Source: Janthinobacterium sp. PC23-8
GTDB taxonomy: Bacteria; Pseudomonadota; Gammaproteobacteria; Burkholderiales; Burkholderiaceae_D
Length of the DNA: 64,000 nucleotides
Reading direction: 5' to 3'
NCBI RefSeq assembly: GCF_002250505.1
Contig: NZ_NJGY01000001.1
Coordinates: 982,151-1,046,150, forward strand
A model generated the notes under the pieces. That model was not told the origin of the DNA and did no database searches. It saw only the letters and a program-made list of their open reading frames with translations. Numbering within the stretch: the stretch's first letter is position 1; each line of letters opens with the position of its first letter. The position numbers were made by a program, and so were the translations under genes. Shown here one piece after another: positions 34,964-44,006 of the stretch.

Positions 34964-35524
34964 TTATCGGATTATCGAACCAGTGTCTGACCTTAAGCTG
35001 AACGGTTGCCACCCACCAGGTGGATCCCATTCTCCTTCTCCATCAATCGTACCGGGTGTCGCACGGTGGAGTACCACGCCATCAATTCCAAGGTCGTGCT
35101 GCTTCCAGATCAGACCCCCTGTACGGTCAAATGCGAGCACTTCAGATGCAGATGCGGCAAGGACGGAGATCTGACGATCAAGATGATCCAGGTCACGCGA
35201 GTCATATAGATGCCCGAAATACCCGCTTAGTGAGAAGCGGCGCACGTAGCCAAGATGAACGTCGACGACGAAGACGAACCGCCCGTAGCCAATGTAAATC
35301 ATGCTGTCAATGGAACGTACGTCCCTGAAGCATGACTCGCCTGCACTCGCAAGAATGTCTACTCGGGCAAGCGGTGCGCTGTCAACAATCACGGCCACGC
35401 TTGCAACGACCTCGGAGTCCGATATCTCACCAGCGGCAGCTAGGACTTGGTCGAACTCAAGGTAGGGATCGTGAGGACTAAGGAATTCTGCTTTCATGGA
35501 TTTATCGTTGACATGGTGGAGCAT
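34964..35524 (-). CDS. Hypothetical protein
   Basis: Protein of about 186 residues that I cannot place in a family. No signal peptide or membrane segment is seen. Features are an N-terminal LSPHDPYLEFDQVLAAAGE segment and alternating beta-like stretches (SMIYIGYGRFVFVVDVHLGYVRRFSLSG). A conserved-looking C-terminus has IWKQHDLGIDGVVL and GEGEWDPPGGWQPF. Start ATG 35524; ATG 35497 is an alternative. It is flanked by repeat copies 2 and 3, which sit just beyond its stop and start. Its lower GC suggests acquisition. Confidence 0.6.
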   Translation of the reverse strand: MLHHVNDKSMKAEFLSPHDPYLEFDQVLAAAGEISDSEVVASVAVIVDSAPLARVDILASAGESCFRDVRSIDSMIYIGYGRFVFVVDVHLGYVRRFSLSGYFGHLYDSRDLDHLDRQISVLAASASEVLAFDRTGGLIWKQHDLGIDGVVLHRATPGTIDGEGEWDPPGGWQPFSLRSDTGSIIR

Positions 35525-35535
35525 CAAATGTCCGC

Positions 35536-35597
35536 TTCTGGCCGAACCCGGCCGTTCGGCCCAGCATAGCAGGTTGCCAGGTTAAAAATCCAGCGGC
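35536..35597 (+). repeat. Dispersed repeat, copy 3
   Basis: 62 bp nearly identical to 34341-34402. Here GGCCGAA (35540-35546) and TTCGGCC (35555-35561) form a perfect inverted repeat around CCCGGCCG. Its right end overlaps the stop codon of the minus-strand membrane-protein gene. Confidence 0.8.
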
Positions 35598-35983
35598 CGC
35601 CACAGGCCTGCCTGGGACAGCGCATCATTGCCATCACGAATGCCTGCTCTCTGACATATCCACCAGTAAGCAACGCCGCCTGTCAAGCCGGACCCGAGAT
35701 AGTTCAGCGAATCATAAAGACCCGATTTCGCCCAGCGGACAGAAGTGAATGGGTCGGCGAGCTCCATCCAGACAGGTATGGCACAGATAAAACCAGCCGT
35801 ACCGAATTGCCAACAGCGCGTCAAGCGTAGCTTCCAAAACAAAAACGCGACTGGCAAGCCGAAGACAAGCGCCGCAATGATCGCGAAAGGAAAGCCGATG
35901 AGCCAGGCCAGCGGCAACGCGCACCAAGTGCCTGTTCCATTTGCCAACCCCACGCCGCAGGTGACAGATGTGGCGCCAGTCAC
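35582..35983 (-). CDS. Small hypothetical membrane protein
   Basis: 133 residues with hydrophobic segments at about 20-48 (PLAWLIGFPFAIIAALVFGLPVAFLFW), 58-73 and 95-110. There is a tryptophan-containing C-terminus. The start is a GTG at 35983, 6 bases after the MFS stop and without a clear ribosome-binding site, so translation may be coupled to the MFS gene. The family is unknown; the helix pattern resembles small hypothetical membrane proteins of related bacteria. Repeat copy 3 overlaps its last codons. Confidence 0.55.
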   Translation of the reverse strand: MTGATSVTCGVGLANGTGTWCALPLAWLIGFPFAIIAALVFGLPVAFLFWKLRLTRCWQFGTAGFICAIPVWMELADPFTSVRWAKSGLYDSLNYLGSGLTGGVAYWWICQRAGIRDGNDALSQAGLWRPLDF

Positions 35984-35989
35984 GCCAAT

Positions 35990-37252
35990 TTAATGTTGCT
36001 GGTCGCCGCTGAGCGCAAAGCGCCAGCGCCGGCTGTCAAAGTGCAGCTTCAGGCCGTGGTATTTCACCAGGTAGCGCACGCCGACGGCCGCCGCCGCAAA
36101 GCCGGACAAGGCACCGATGCCCAGCGCCCAGCGCGGACCGAACACGTCGGCGACCCAGCCGACGATGGGCGCGCCAAGCGGCGTGCCGCCAGCGGCGATC
36201 GCCATCACGATGGCCATCACGCGCCCGCGCATGGCCGGTGCCGTCGACAACTGCACCGCGCTGTTGACGGTGGTGGTAAATGTTTGCGCGGCAATCCCGA
36301 TCACCACCAGCATGACGCCGAACAGCCAGTAGTTGGGCATCACGGCGGCCAGCGCGCAGCCGAAGCCGAACAACGCCGCCGCACCGAGCAGCAGCGCCAG
36401 GCGCGGCTGCTCGCGTCCGGCCGCCATCAGCGCGCCGGCCACCGAACCGCAGGCCATGATGGAACTGAGCACGCCATACTGGCTGGCACCCGCATGGAAG
36501 GCCGTCACTGACATGGTGGAGAGAAAAATCGGGAAATTCAGGCCGAAGGTGCCGATCAGGAACAGCATCAGCAGCACCGACACGAGGTCGGGCCGCGAGC
36601 GGACATAGCGGAAGCCGTCGGCCAGGCCGGCGCGGCTGGCCTTGATGCGCGGCGCGGCGCGCAGCAGGGTCGTGCGCAGCAACAGCAGCGAACCGATCAC
36701 GCCGGCAAACGAGAATGCGTTGATGATAAAGACCCAGCCGGTCCCAACGCTGCTGATCAAGAGGCCCGCCACGGCCGGCCCCAGCATGCGCGCGGCGTTG
36801 AATGAGGTGGAGTTCAGGGCCACGGCGTTGCCGAGGTCTTCCTCACCGACAATTTCCGACACAAAAGTCTGGCGCACGGGCGCGTCGAAGGCCGTCACGC
36901 AGCCGAGCAAGAAGGCGAACACATACACATGCCACAGCTCCACCCGTGCGCTGATGCACAATAATCCCAGGCCCAGCGCCAACAAACCCATGGCCGCCTG
37001 GGTCAGCAGCAGCAATTTGCGCCGGTCCAGCAGATCGGCCGCCATGCCGGTCAGCGGCAGCAGCAGCACTTGCGGGCCGAACTGCAGCGCCATGACGATG
37101 CCGACGGCGCTGGCGTTGTGATGGGTCAGCTCGCTGAGCACCAGCCAGTCCTGCGCGGTGCGTTGCATCCAGGTGCCGACGTTCGACACCAGGGCGCCAC
37201 CGGCCCAGATACGGTAATTGGGATTATTAAGCGAGCGGAAAGTATTGAGCAT
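35990..37252 (-). CDS. MFS transporter (EntS/MFS_3-like exporter)
   Basis: 420-residue secondary transporter with 12 predicted membrane helices. The loop motif after helix 2, GMAADLLDRRKLLL, fits the major facilitator signature G-x-x-D-R-x-x-R/K. FVSEIVGEEDLGNAVALNSTSFNAARMLGPAVAGLLI is typical of MFS_3 multidrug or siderophore exporters. A MarR regulator lies 51 bp upstream on the same strand, a common pairing for drug exporters. The substrate is unknown. Confidence 0.88.
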   Translation of the reverse strand: MLNTFRSLNNPNYRIWAGGALVSNVGTWMQRTAQDWLVLSELTHHNASAVGIVMALQFGPQVLLLPLTGMAADLLDRRKLLLLTQAAMGLLALGLGLLCISARVELWHVYVFAFLLGCVTAFDAPVRQTFVSEIVGEEDLGNAVALNSTSFNAARMLGPAVAGLLISSVGTGWVFIINAFSFAGVIGSLLLLRTTLLRAAPRIKASRAGLADGFRYVRSRPDLVSVLLMLFLIGTFGLNFPIFLSTMSVTAFHAGASQYGVLSSIMACGSVAGALMAAGREQPRLALLLGAAALFGFGCALAAVMPNYWLFGVMLVVIGIAAQTFTTTVNSAVQLSTAPAMRGRVMAIVMAIAAGGTPLGAPIVGWVADVFGPRWALGIGALSGFAAAAVGVRYLVKYHGLKLHFDSRRWRFALSGDQQH

Positions 37253-37303
37253 CTGGTGAGCGGGCCTCCTTGCCTGGGTCAGTTATCAAGTATCAATGTG
37301 GGT

Positions 37304-37744
37304 TCAGTCCGCCAGTCGTTTGAGCAGCGCCATGGCCTGCCGCAATTGCATGGCTTCGTCCAGGGTCAGCCGGCTGTCAATGGTGCGCGCCAGCCAGTCT
37401 TCGCGCGCCGCGCGGCTCGCTTTTACCAGGGCGCGGCAACGCTCGGTCAGGCTCAGGATGGTTTGCCGTTTGTCGAGCGGATCGGGCGCGCCCGTCACCA
37501 GTTGCGCTTGCGTCAAGACCAGCACGGTGGCCGCCATCGATTGCGGACGCATGCCTTCGGCGCGCGCCAGGCTGCTGACGGTGGCCGGGCCATCGCGTTC
37601 GAGCCGGCTCAAGACCGACGCCTGCGAGGGCGTGACGTCGGCGATATGCGCTTCTTCGCGCAAACGGCGGCGCAGCTTGCATACATGGATGCGCAATTCG
37701 CTGGCCAGCAGCAGGACTTGTTCGTGGTGTTCGGTGAGGGACAT
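37304..37744 (-). CDS. MarR-family transcriptional regulator
   Basis: 146-residue winged-helix regulator that probably represses itself and the following MFS gene. The helix-turn-helix lies in ITPSQASVLSRLERDGPATVSSLARAEGMRPQSMAATVLVL (here split: TPSQASVLSRLERDGP and VSSLARAEGMRPQSMAATV). The wing has GAPDPLDKRQTILSLTERC; D-x-R-x wing residues are conserved. Ligands of such pairs are often toxic small molecules, but none can be named here. Confidence 0.9.
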   Translation of the reverse strand: MSLTEHHEQVLLLASELRIHVCKLRRRLREEAHIADVTPSQASVLSRLERDGPATVSSLARAEGMRPQSMAATVLVLTQAQLVTGAPDPLDKRQTILSLTERCRALVKASRAAREDWLARTIDSRLTLDEAMQLRQAMALLKRLAD

Positions 37745-37828
37745 GAGGAAGGCAGAACGTTGAACGGCCTCAAGTGTAACAGATACGCAGGAAGACTGCT
37801 CAGTTAGACTGTCAATTGACTTTGTCCG

Positions 37829-37867
37829 AAAAAAAAGCCGGGGCGGAAGAAACTCCCTGCCCCGGCT
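37829..37867 (-). terminator. Terminator of the flgB-L operon, after flgL
   Basis: Read on the minus strand, AGCCGGGGC pairs with GCCCCGGCT and is followed by a T run (A run at 37829-37836 on the plus strand). It lies 26 bp beyond the flgL stop. Confidence 0.9.
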
Positions 37868-37892
37868 CCCCGGCGGCGTCAGCAGACGTAAC

Positions 37893-39134
37893 TTAGCGAA
37901 TGTAATTGAACAACGACAGGCCCGACACTTGCGTAAAGGTTTTCTGCGCCGCCTGCAAGGTGATCTGCTGCTGGGTGAACAGCGACGCGGTCTTGACCAT
38001 GTCCAGGTCCTGCAGGCTGGACAAGGTGGACGAATATTGCAAGTCCAGGTCGTCGCCGGCGCTGGCCAGGTAATCGAGTTCCTTCATGCGCGCGCCCACC
38101 TTGGCCGTGACCGACAGGACGTTGTCGTAGGCGGTGCTGAGGACGCTGCTGGCCGCGCTCATGTTGTTGGCCAGGCGGGCCTGGCCGGCGTCGCCATTGC
38201 CCGACAGGCGCAGCGAGCCGATCAGGTTGGTCACGGTGGTAAACAGCGACTCCTTTGAGCTAGGCGCCACCTTGAAGCTGTCCTGGTCGCCGGGTTTGCC
38301 GCTGATGATGACCTGCTGGCCGTCGAAATTGATCGCGTCGCCCGCCTTGTAGGCTACCGGCACGGCCGGATTGGGCACCGTCTGGCCCAGCGTCAGGTCA
38401 TGGATGGTGTAGCTGGTGACGGCGGCGGTGCCGGTGCCGGCCACGCTGAACTTGATCTCGTATTTGTTGCCGGTCAGCTTGCTGGCGTCGGTGACGGTGC
38501 TGCTGGTGACGATACCGGCGCCGCCGCGCGCATAATTGCCGCTGTCGGGGGTAACGGTAAATTTGCCGTTGCCCGTCATATTGTCTTCAAACACCGCAGC
38601 GCCCGAATCGCTGGTGGGCAGGAACCGCGACGAGCCCACCTGCAGCTCGCGCTGGCCCTGGTCGCCCGCATAGACGGCGCCGGTGGGCGTCTGGCTGAAC
38701 GGCTGAGTGCTCGACTTGTAGCCGCCGAACAGATAGCCGCCGGCGCCGTCGGCCGTATTGGCGATGCCGAGCAGGTCGGTCATGCGCCCTTCGAGCTCTT
38801 TCGCGATGGTGTCGCGCTCTTCGTTGCGCAAGCCCGGATTGCCGGCCTTGACCACCAGTTCCTGCACGTCGGCGATCAGCTTGGTGGTGCTTTTCAGCGC
38901 CAATTCTTCTTGCGTCAGAAAATTGGTGGCGTTCGAGCGGTTGGTCACGAACTGGGTATTGAGCGACTGCGACTGCGTCACTTCCAGCGCGCGCGCCGAG
39001 GCGATCGGATCGTCGGCCGGGGTCAGGTTGCGGCGGTTGGTCGACAGCTGCATCTGCGTGCGGTTCAAGGCGCTTTGCAAAGTGTTGATCTGGGTGCTGC
39101 CCTGCTCGTAAATCATTCGTGTGCTGATGCGCAT
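37893..39134 (-). CDS. flgL: Hook-filament junction protein FlgL
   Basis: Second junction protein (HAP3), between FlgK and the filament. The 413 residues have a flagellin-like N-terminus (MRISTRMIYEQGSTQINTLQSALNRTQMQLSTNRR with TPADDPIASARALEV) and a C-terminus with VGARMKELDYL and DLDMVKTASLFTQQQITLQAAQKTF. The middle is variable, Gly/Ser/Thr-rich. It follows flgK by 48 bp and is probably transcribed with it from the sigma-28 site at 41180-41206. Confidence 0.94.
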   Translation of the reverse strand: MRISTRMIYEQGSTQINTLQSALNRTQMQLSTNRRNLTPADDPIASARALEVTQSQSLNTQFVTNRSNATNFLTQEELALKSTTKLIADVQELVVKAGNPGLRNEERDTIAKELEGRMTDLLGIANTADGAGGYLFGGYKSSTQPFSQTPTGAVYAGDQGQRELQVGSSRFLPTSDSGAAVFEDNMTGNGKFTVTPDSGNYARGGAGIVTSSTVTDASKLTGNKYEIKFSVAGTGTAAVTSYTIHDLTLGQTVPNPAVPVAYKAGDAINFDGQQVIISGKPGDQDSFKVAPSSKESLFTTVTNLIGSLRLSGNGDAGQARLANNMSAASSVLSTAYDNVLSVTAKVGARMKELDYLASAGDDLDLQYSSTLSSLQDLDMVKTASLFTQQQITLQAAQKTFTQVSGLSLFNYIR

Positions 39135-39182
39135 GATGCTGCCCTTCCTGATGGCGGCGGCGATGCCGCTGCAAAATAATGA

Positions 39183-41150
39183 TTAGCGTCCGAGGCCGAT
39201 GACCACATCAAACAGGGTACTGGCAATCTGCATGACCTTGCCACACGCCTGGTAGGCCTGCTGGTAGCGCAGCAAATTGGCCGCCTCTTCATCGAGGTTG
39301 ACGCCCGACACGGCCTGTTGCTGGCTGGTGGTCTGTTCCAGCAGGGCCTGGCTGGCCAGGCCGCTGACCTGCACTTCGCGCGTCTTGTTGCCGACAAAGC
39401 TGACGGTTTCCGCATACGACCCCTGGAAGGTGGCGTTGCCGCCATCGAGGATGTTTTTCGTCTGCAAGGCCGCCAGCGCCACCGCATTGCGGTTGTCGCC
39501 CACCCCGCCCGTGTTCGGCGCAATCGTGTAGGTGTCGCCATTGGCTGGCGCGCCCGTCATCGTCACATTGATGCCGCCAAAGCTGAAATGGTCGCCCGCC
39601 TTGTAGGCAATGCTGGCCGTGCCGGCCGGGTAGGTGGTGCTGTTGCCGTCCACGCCCTTGACGGTCACGGCCTTGTCCGCAGGAAAGCCTTTGAACGCAT
39701 TGCTGGCCTTGTCGTACGTCAGGGTCACCTGACTCTTGAGTACATTACCCGCTTGCAGATACGTCTTGTCGACGCTGCCGGCCGACAACTTGCCGCTGCC
39801 GGTATTGCTGACCGGCGCGCCGGTGGTGATGGGGGCCGCCGCAGCGAGCTTGTTGCGGTCGTTAATCATGACGCCCAGGCCGGCGGCCACGTTGAAGGTC
39901 GGCCTGATGACGTAGTTGTCGCCTTCGGCGGCCGTGCCCGAGATCGAGAAATCCACGCCGTCGATGGTTTGCGGGCCGGTTTGCGGATACGGATTGATGA
40001 CGGTGCGCGCGCCATCGCTCTGGCGCGTCACCACATAGTTGTTGCCATCGTACCGCATGTTGTAGTCGCTGGCCGTCAGCGCGCCCGGATCGCTGATCTT
40101 GGCCGACAACACGGTGGTGCTCGAGGCGCTGTTCAGGCGGCTGGCGCCGATCATCGGCGCGGGAATCTTGAAAAAGTCGCCGCCCATGTCGCCGTTCAGG
40201 TCCTGGCCCAGCTTGTGCTGTTCGTTGAAAGTGGTGGCGATCCCGGCGGCGACCTTGCCCAGCGAGTTCTGCACGCGGTCCAGGGCGCCGCTGCGAAACT
40301 CCAGCAAGCCGCCGAGCGAGCCACCCGCCAGCGCGTTTTCCGGCAGGATTGTCACGTTGCTGCCGGTGACATAGCCCACTTCGACCCGGTTCGGGTCGGT
40401 CAGCGACGGCGTGGCGGCCAGTTCGAAACTGCGGTTGGCCACCACCAGCGGCTGGCCCGAGCCGATCGACAGGGTCAGCGTGTTGTTCGAACCCGGCTGC
40501 GCCGTGGTCTTGACGTATTTGTTCAGTTCATTGACCAGCTGGTCGCGCTGGTCCAGCAAATCGTTCGGTTTGATCGACGGATCGACCGTCAGTTGCGAAA
40601 TCGAGGTATTGAGTTCGGCGATCTGCTTGGCGTAGGTATTGATCACCGCCACGTTCGAGCTGATTTGCGAGTCGACGCCGGCGCCGATTTCCGACAGGCG
40701 CGCGCTCAAGCCCTGGAAGCGGCCCGTCAGCGAACCGGCGCTCGACAGCAGCGCCTGGCGCGAAGCCACTGACGACGGATTCGAACTGAAGTCCTGCACG
40801 CCCTTGAAAAAATCCTGCAGCGACGGCGACAGACCCGCCGTCGAATCGGCCAGCATATTGTCGATCTGGCTGATCTGCGTGTAATAGGCGTTGAGCGAGC
40901 TGGTGTTGCTTTGCGCGGCATTGACCTGGGTCGCCATGAAACTGTCGTACTGGCGCTTGACCTGCGACACTTCCGTACCGGTGCCCACATAGCCGTAACC
41001 GGCAAAATTGGCATTGGCCGTCTGCTGCTCCACCGTCTGGCGGTTATAGCCGGCCACGTTCACGTTGGTGATGTTATGGCCGGTCGTCGACAGGCCCACC
41101 TGCGCTGCGAGCAAGCCACTCTTACCGATGCTGAGGAGATTCGAGGTCAT
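39183..41150 (-). CDS. flgK: Hook-associated protein FlgK
   Basis: First junction protein (HAP1), at the hook tip. The 655 residues have N-terminal LLSIGKSGLLAAQVGLSTTGHNITNVNVAGYNRQ (rod/hook motif), a long variable centre, and a C-terminal SGVNLDEEAANLLRYQQAYQACGKVMQIASTLFD. A sigma-28-type promoter lies 30 bp before the start, so flgK and flgL can be expressed late and separately from flgB-J. It is longer than the enteric protein (547) because of the central part. Confidence 0.95.
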   Translation of the reverse strand: MTSNLLSIGKSGLLAAQVGLSTTGHNITNVNVAGYNRQTVEQQTANANFAGYGYVGTGTEVSQVKRQYDSFMATQVNAAQSNTSSLNAYYTQISQIDNMLADSTAGLSPSLQDFFKGVQDFSSNPSSVASRQALLSSAGSLTGRFQGLSARLSEIGAGVDSQISSNVAVINTYAKQIAELNTSISQLTVDPSIKPNDLLDQRDQLVNELNKYVKTTAQPGSNNTLTLSIGSGQPLVVANRSFELAATPSLTDPNRVEVGYVTGSNVTILPENALAGGSLGGLLEFRSGALDRVQNSLGKVAAGIATTFNEQHKLGQDLNGDMGGDFFKIPAPMIGASRLNSASSTTVLSAKISDPGALTASDYNMRYDGNNYVVTRQSDGARTVINPYPQTGPQTIDGVDFSISGTAAEGDNYVIRPTFNVAAGLGVMINDRNKLAAAAPITTGAPVSNTGSGKLSAGSVDKTYLQAGNVLKSQVTLTYDKASNAFKGFPADKAVTVKGVDGNSTTYPAGTASIAYKAGDHFSFGGINVTMTGAPANGDTYTIAPNTGGVGDNRNAVALAALQTKNILDGGNATFQGSYAETVSFVGNKTREVQVSGLASQALLEQTTSQQQAVSGVNLDEEAANLLRYQQAYQACGKVMQIASTLFDVVIGLGR

Positions 41151-41179
41151 GGTGTCTTTGTAGGTTCCTGTCCTGTTTG

Positions 41180-41206
41180 TTTACGGCAGCGACGGCGAAA
41201 ACTTGA
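41180..41206 (-). promoter_or_regulatory. Sigma-28 promoter of flgKL
   Basis: On the minus strand, TCAAGTTT (41206-41199), 11 bases, GCCGTAAA (41187-41180). This is 7/8 and 6/8 to the FliA consensus with exact spacing, in the gap between flgJ and flgK. Confidence 0.75.
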
Positions 41207-41238
41207 AGTCGCAGGCGCGCCTGAACCGCCGGCACACG

Positions 41239-42159
41239 CTATCCGACCAGGGAATGCTTGATGATTTTTGTCAGTTTGGCAGCGTAATTGGGATCGGTGG
41301 CGTAGCCGGCCTTTTGCAATCCTTGCGCAAACGTACTGGCGTCGCCGGCTGCGGCCAGGACCTTTTCATAGCGCTTGTTGCCGGTGATTAACTGCGCATA
41401 ATCCTTGAAGCTGTCCGCATAGCTGTCGTAGGCACGGAATTTCTCGACCTTGCGCTGCGCCTTGCCATTGACGTACTCGGTGGTGACCGCTTCGGTGACC
41501 TTGCCTTTCCAGTCGGCGCTGGCCTTGATGCCGAACAGGTTGTGGCTGCTGCTGCCGTCGCGACCGATGATTTCGCGCTTGCCCCAGCCCGTTTCGAGCG
41601 CCGCCTGGCCCAGCATGAACTTGGCCGGGATGCCGGTGCTGCGGCTGGCCTCTTCGGCGTGCGCGCCGAGCTTTTCCTGGAAGGCGCGCACATGCGGCGC
41701 CTGGCTCGCATTGGCCTTGTCGCTCAAGGTCTTGCCGTCGGCGGCGGTGGGCGCCGCGCCGTCCGTGACGGCGCCCTGCTGCTGGCGGAAGGCGGCCAGC
41801 GCTGCGGCCATGCTCGAGGAACGGGGCGAGGCGGCGGCTTCGCCATCGGGCAACGCCTGGTTGGCCGACAGTTGCCGCAACAACACATCGGCCAGGCCGG
41901 TGCCCCGCTTGGCCAGGCTCTGGCTGGTCTGCTGGTCCAGCATCGAGGTATACATCTTGCTTTGCTGGCTATCCATCACGCCGTCCTGCGGCGTGGCGTC
42001 GCGCATGCTTTTCATCATCATGTTGATGAACATGGCTTCGAACTGGGTGGCCGCCTCTTTCAGCGCGGCGGGATCCTTGGCCTTGGCGGACTGGCGCAAG
42101 CCATCCATGCCCTTGACGTCATAGGCGGCGGTATTGCTGAGGTCGGTTTGGCTGATCAT
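41239..42159 (-). CDS. flgJ: Rod assembly protein and peptidoglycan hydrolase FlgJ
   Basis: Caps the growing rod and opens the cell wall. The 306 residues have an N-terminal rod-binding domain (EAATQFEAMFINMMMKSMRDATPQDG with MLDQQTSQSLAKRG). The C-terminal glucosaminidase domain has FMLGQAALETGWGKREI, the catalytic Glu in ALETGWG, followed by HNLFGIKASADWKGK and YDSYADSFKDYAQLI. The ATG at 42159 follows the flgI stop by 11 bp; a TTG at 42174 would overlap flgI. Confidence 0.95.
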   Translation of the reverse strand: MISQTDLSNTAAYDVKGMDGLRQSAKAKDPAALKEAATQFEAMFINMMMKSMRDATPQDGVMDSQQSKMYTSMLDQQTSQSLAKRGTGLADVLLRQLSANQALPDGEAAASPRSSSMAAALAAFRQQQGAVTDGAAPTAADGKTLSDKANASQAPHVRAFQEKLGAHAEEASRSTGIPAKFMLGQAALETGWGKREIIGRDGSSSHNLFGIKASADWKGKVTEAVTTEYVNGKAQRKVEKFRAYDSYADSFKDYAQLITGNKRYEKVLAAAGDASTFAQGLQKAGYATDPNYAAKLTKIIKHSLVG

Positions 42160-42170
42160 GGCAGGCCCAA

Positions 42171-43289
42171 TCAAATGATTTCAAGTTCGGCGCGCAGGGA
42201 ACCGGCCGCCTTCATCGCTTGCAGGATGGCCAGCAAGTCTTGCGGCGAGGCGCCGATGGCGTTGAGGGCCTTGACCACGTCGGACAGCGCGGCGCCGCCC
42301 TTGACCAGCATCACCTTGCCCGGTTCCTTCTTGATATCGATCTGGGCCGTTTGCGTGACCACCGTGGCGCCGCCCGACAGCGGCGGCGGCTGGCTCACTT
42401 GCGGCTCGGTATTGATGGTCACCGACAGGTTGCCGTGCGAAATGGCGCAGGTTTCCAATGTAACCGATTGGTTCATCACCACCGAACCGGTGCGTGCATT
42501 CATGATGACTTTCGCGGCCAGGCGGGCCGGATTGACTTCGATGCTCTCGAGCTGGCCCAAAAAGGCCACGCGCTGGTCGCTGCCGGCCGGCGTGCGCACC
42601 TGGATCACGCGCCCGTCGAGGGCGGCGGCGGTGCCGGGGCCATAGCGGCTGTTGACGGCATCGACCACCCGGCTGGCGGTGGCGAAATCGGTGGCATTCA
42701 GTTCCAGGCGGATGATGTCGTTGGCGCCCACCGCACTGGCGACGCTGCGCTCGACGGTGGCGCCGCCGGAAATGCGGCCCACGCTCAAATGATTGACGGT
42801 GACGGAACTGCCGGCCGCCTGCGCGCCCACGCCGCCGACCAGCACGTTGCCCTGCGCCATGCCATACACCTGGCCATCGGCGCCCTTCAATGGCGTCATC
42901 AGCAAGGTGCCGCCGCGCAAGCTCTTGGCGTTGCCCATCGAGGACACTGTCACGTCGAGCAGCTGGCCCGGCTGGGCAAACGCCGGCAGGGACGTCGTCA
43001 CCATCACGGCGGCGACGTTTTTCAGTTGCAGGCTGGAGCCTTGCGGCAGGTTGATGCCCTGCTGCTGCAGCATGGCCGCCACGCTCTGGATGGTAAACGG
43101 CGTTTGCGTGGTCTGGTCGCCGCTGCCGTCGAGACCGACCACCAGGCCATAGCCCATCAGCTGATTCTGGCGCACGCCCGCAATGCTGGCCAGGTCTTTC
43201 AGGCGCTCGGCCCGCGCTGCGGGCGCCAGCATCGACGCCGCCAGCGCGCAGGCGAGCAGCAGGCGGGGGAAAGTCAGCGTCGCCATCAT
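42171..43289 (-). CDS. flgI: Flagellar P-ring protein FlgI
   Basis: Periplasmic P ring around the rod. The 372 residues have a Sec signal peptide (LLLACALAASMLAPAARA, cleavage near 28). It continues with RLKDLASIAGVRQNQLMGYGLVVGLDGSGDQ, the family signature, then IVNxRTGSVVMN-like IMNARTGSVVMNQSV, and a C-terminal ASPQDLLAILQAMKAAGSL. The start overlaps the flgH stop by a few bases. Confidence 0.97.
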   Translation of the reverse strand: MMATLTFPRLLLACALAASMLAPAARAERLKDLASIAGVRQNQLMGYGLVVGLDGSGDQTTQTPFTIQSVAAMLQQQGINLPQGSSLQLKNVAAVMVTTSLPAFAQPGQLLDVTVSSMGNAKSLRGGTLLMTPLKGADGQVYGMAQGNVLVGGVGAQAAGSSVTVNHLSVGRISGGATVERSVASAVGANDIIRLELNATDFATASRVVDAVNSRYGPGTAAALDGRVIQVRTPAGSDQRVAFLGQLESIEVNPARLAAKVIMNARTGSVVMNQSVTLETCAISHGNLSVTINTEPQVSQPPPLSGGATVVTQTAQIDIKKEPGKVMLVKGGAALSDVVKALNAIGASPQDLLAILQAMKAAGSLRAELEII

Positions 43290-43948
43290 CAGAACGGCAA
43301 CAGGCTGAGGAAGAAGCGCGAGGCCATCGAGGCCATTTCGGCGCGGTCGATCTGGCTGTTGGTGCGGTATTCCACGCGCGCATCGGCCACCTGGGTCGAC
43401 GGCACCACGTTGCCGATGCCGATGGTGTCCGGATTGACCATGCCCGAGAAGCGGATGAACTCGACGCCCTTGTTCATGGCGATCTGTTTCTCGCCAGCCA
43501 CGATCAGATTGCCGTTCGGCAGTTCCTCGATCACCGTCACGCCGATCGTGCCGGAAAACGTGTTGCTGGCCGACTGGTTGTCGCCATCGGCATGCTTGAG
43601 CGCGCCATTGGCCGCCACCGTGCCGCCAAAGCGGCCCTGCAGCATGCCGGGCGTGCTGAAACTGGCGCTGTTCGATTTATTGCCCGAGCTGGCGCCCGAC
43701 TTGACGGCATTGGTGCGTTCGGTAATGGCGATGATCAGGGTGTCGCCCACATGGCGGGCGCGGCGGTCTTCGAAGGCCGGACGGTAGGTCGACTGCTGGT
43801 AGATGGCGCCGTTGTTGGCCACCACCGGCTCGGGCAGCGGCGCGCGCGTGGTGGTCGGGTAAGGCACGATCGAGGTGGGAGTCACCGCGCAGCCTGACAG
43901 AACGGCTGCGGCAATCAGGGAAACGACGGCAAGGATGGGGTAACGCAT
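43289..43948 (-). CDS. flgH: Flagellar L-ring lipoprotein FlgH
   Basis: Outer-membrane L ring. The 219 residues have a lipoprotein signal with the lipobox LSGC (Cys about 19). The mature part has RPAFEDRRARHVGDTLIIAITERTNA, then ELPNGNLIVAGEKQIAMNKGVEFIRFSGMVNP. Start ATG 43948 follows GGAGG by 7 bases; the frame is open further upstream but lacks that site. It sits between flgG and flgI in canonical order. Confidence 0.96.
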   Translation of the reverse strand: MRYPILAVVSLIAAAVLSGCAVTPTSIVPYPTTTRAPLPEPVVANNGAIYQQSTYRPAFEDRRARHVGDTLIIAITERTNAVKSGASSGNKSNSASFSTPGMLQGRFGGTVAANGALKHADGDNQSASNTFSGTIGVTVIEELPNGNLIVAGEKQIAMNKGVEFIRFSGMVNPDTIGIGNVVPSTQVADARVEYRTNSQIDRAEMASMASRFFLSLLPF

Positions 43949-44006
43949 GGTGAGCCTCCGCTGCCATCCGCAGGCGGATGGCATGACAACTGAATAATGA
44001 AGCTGA

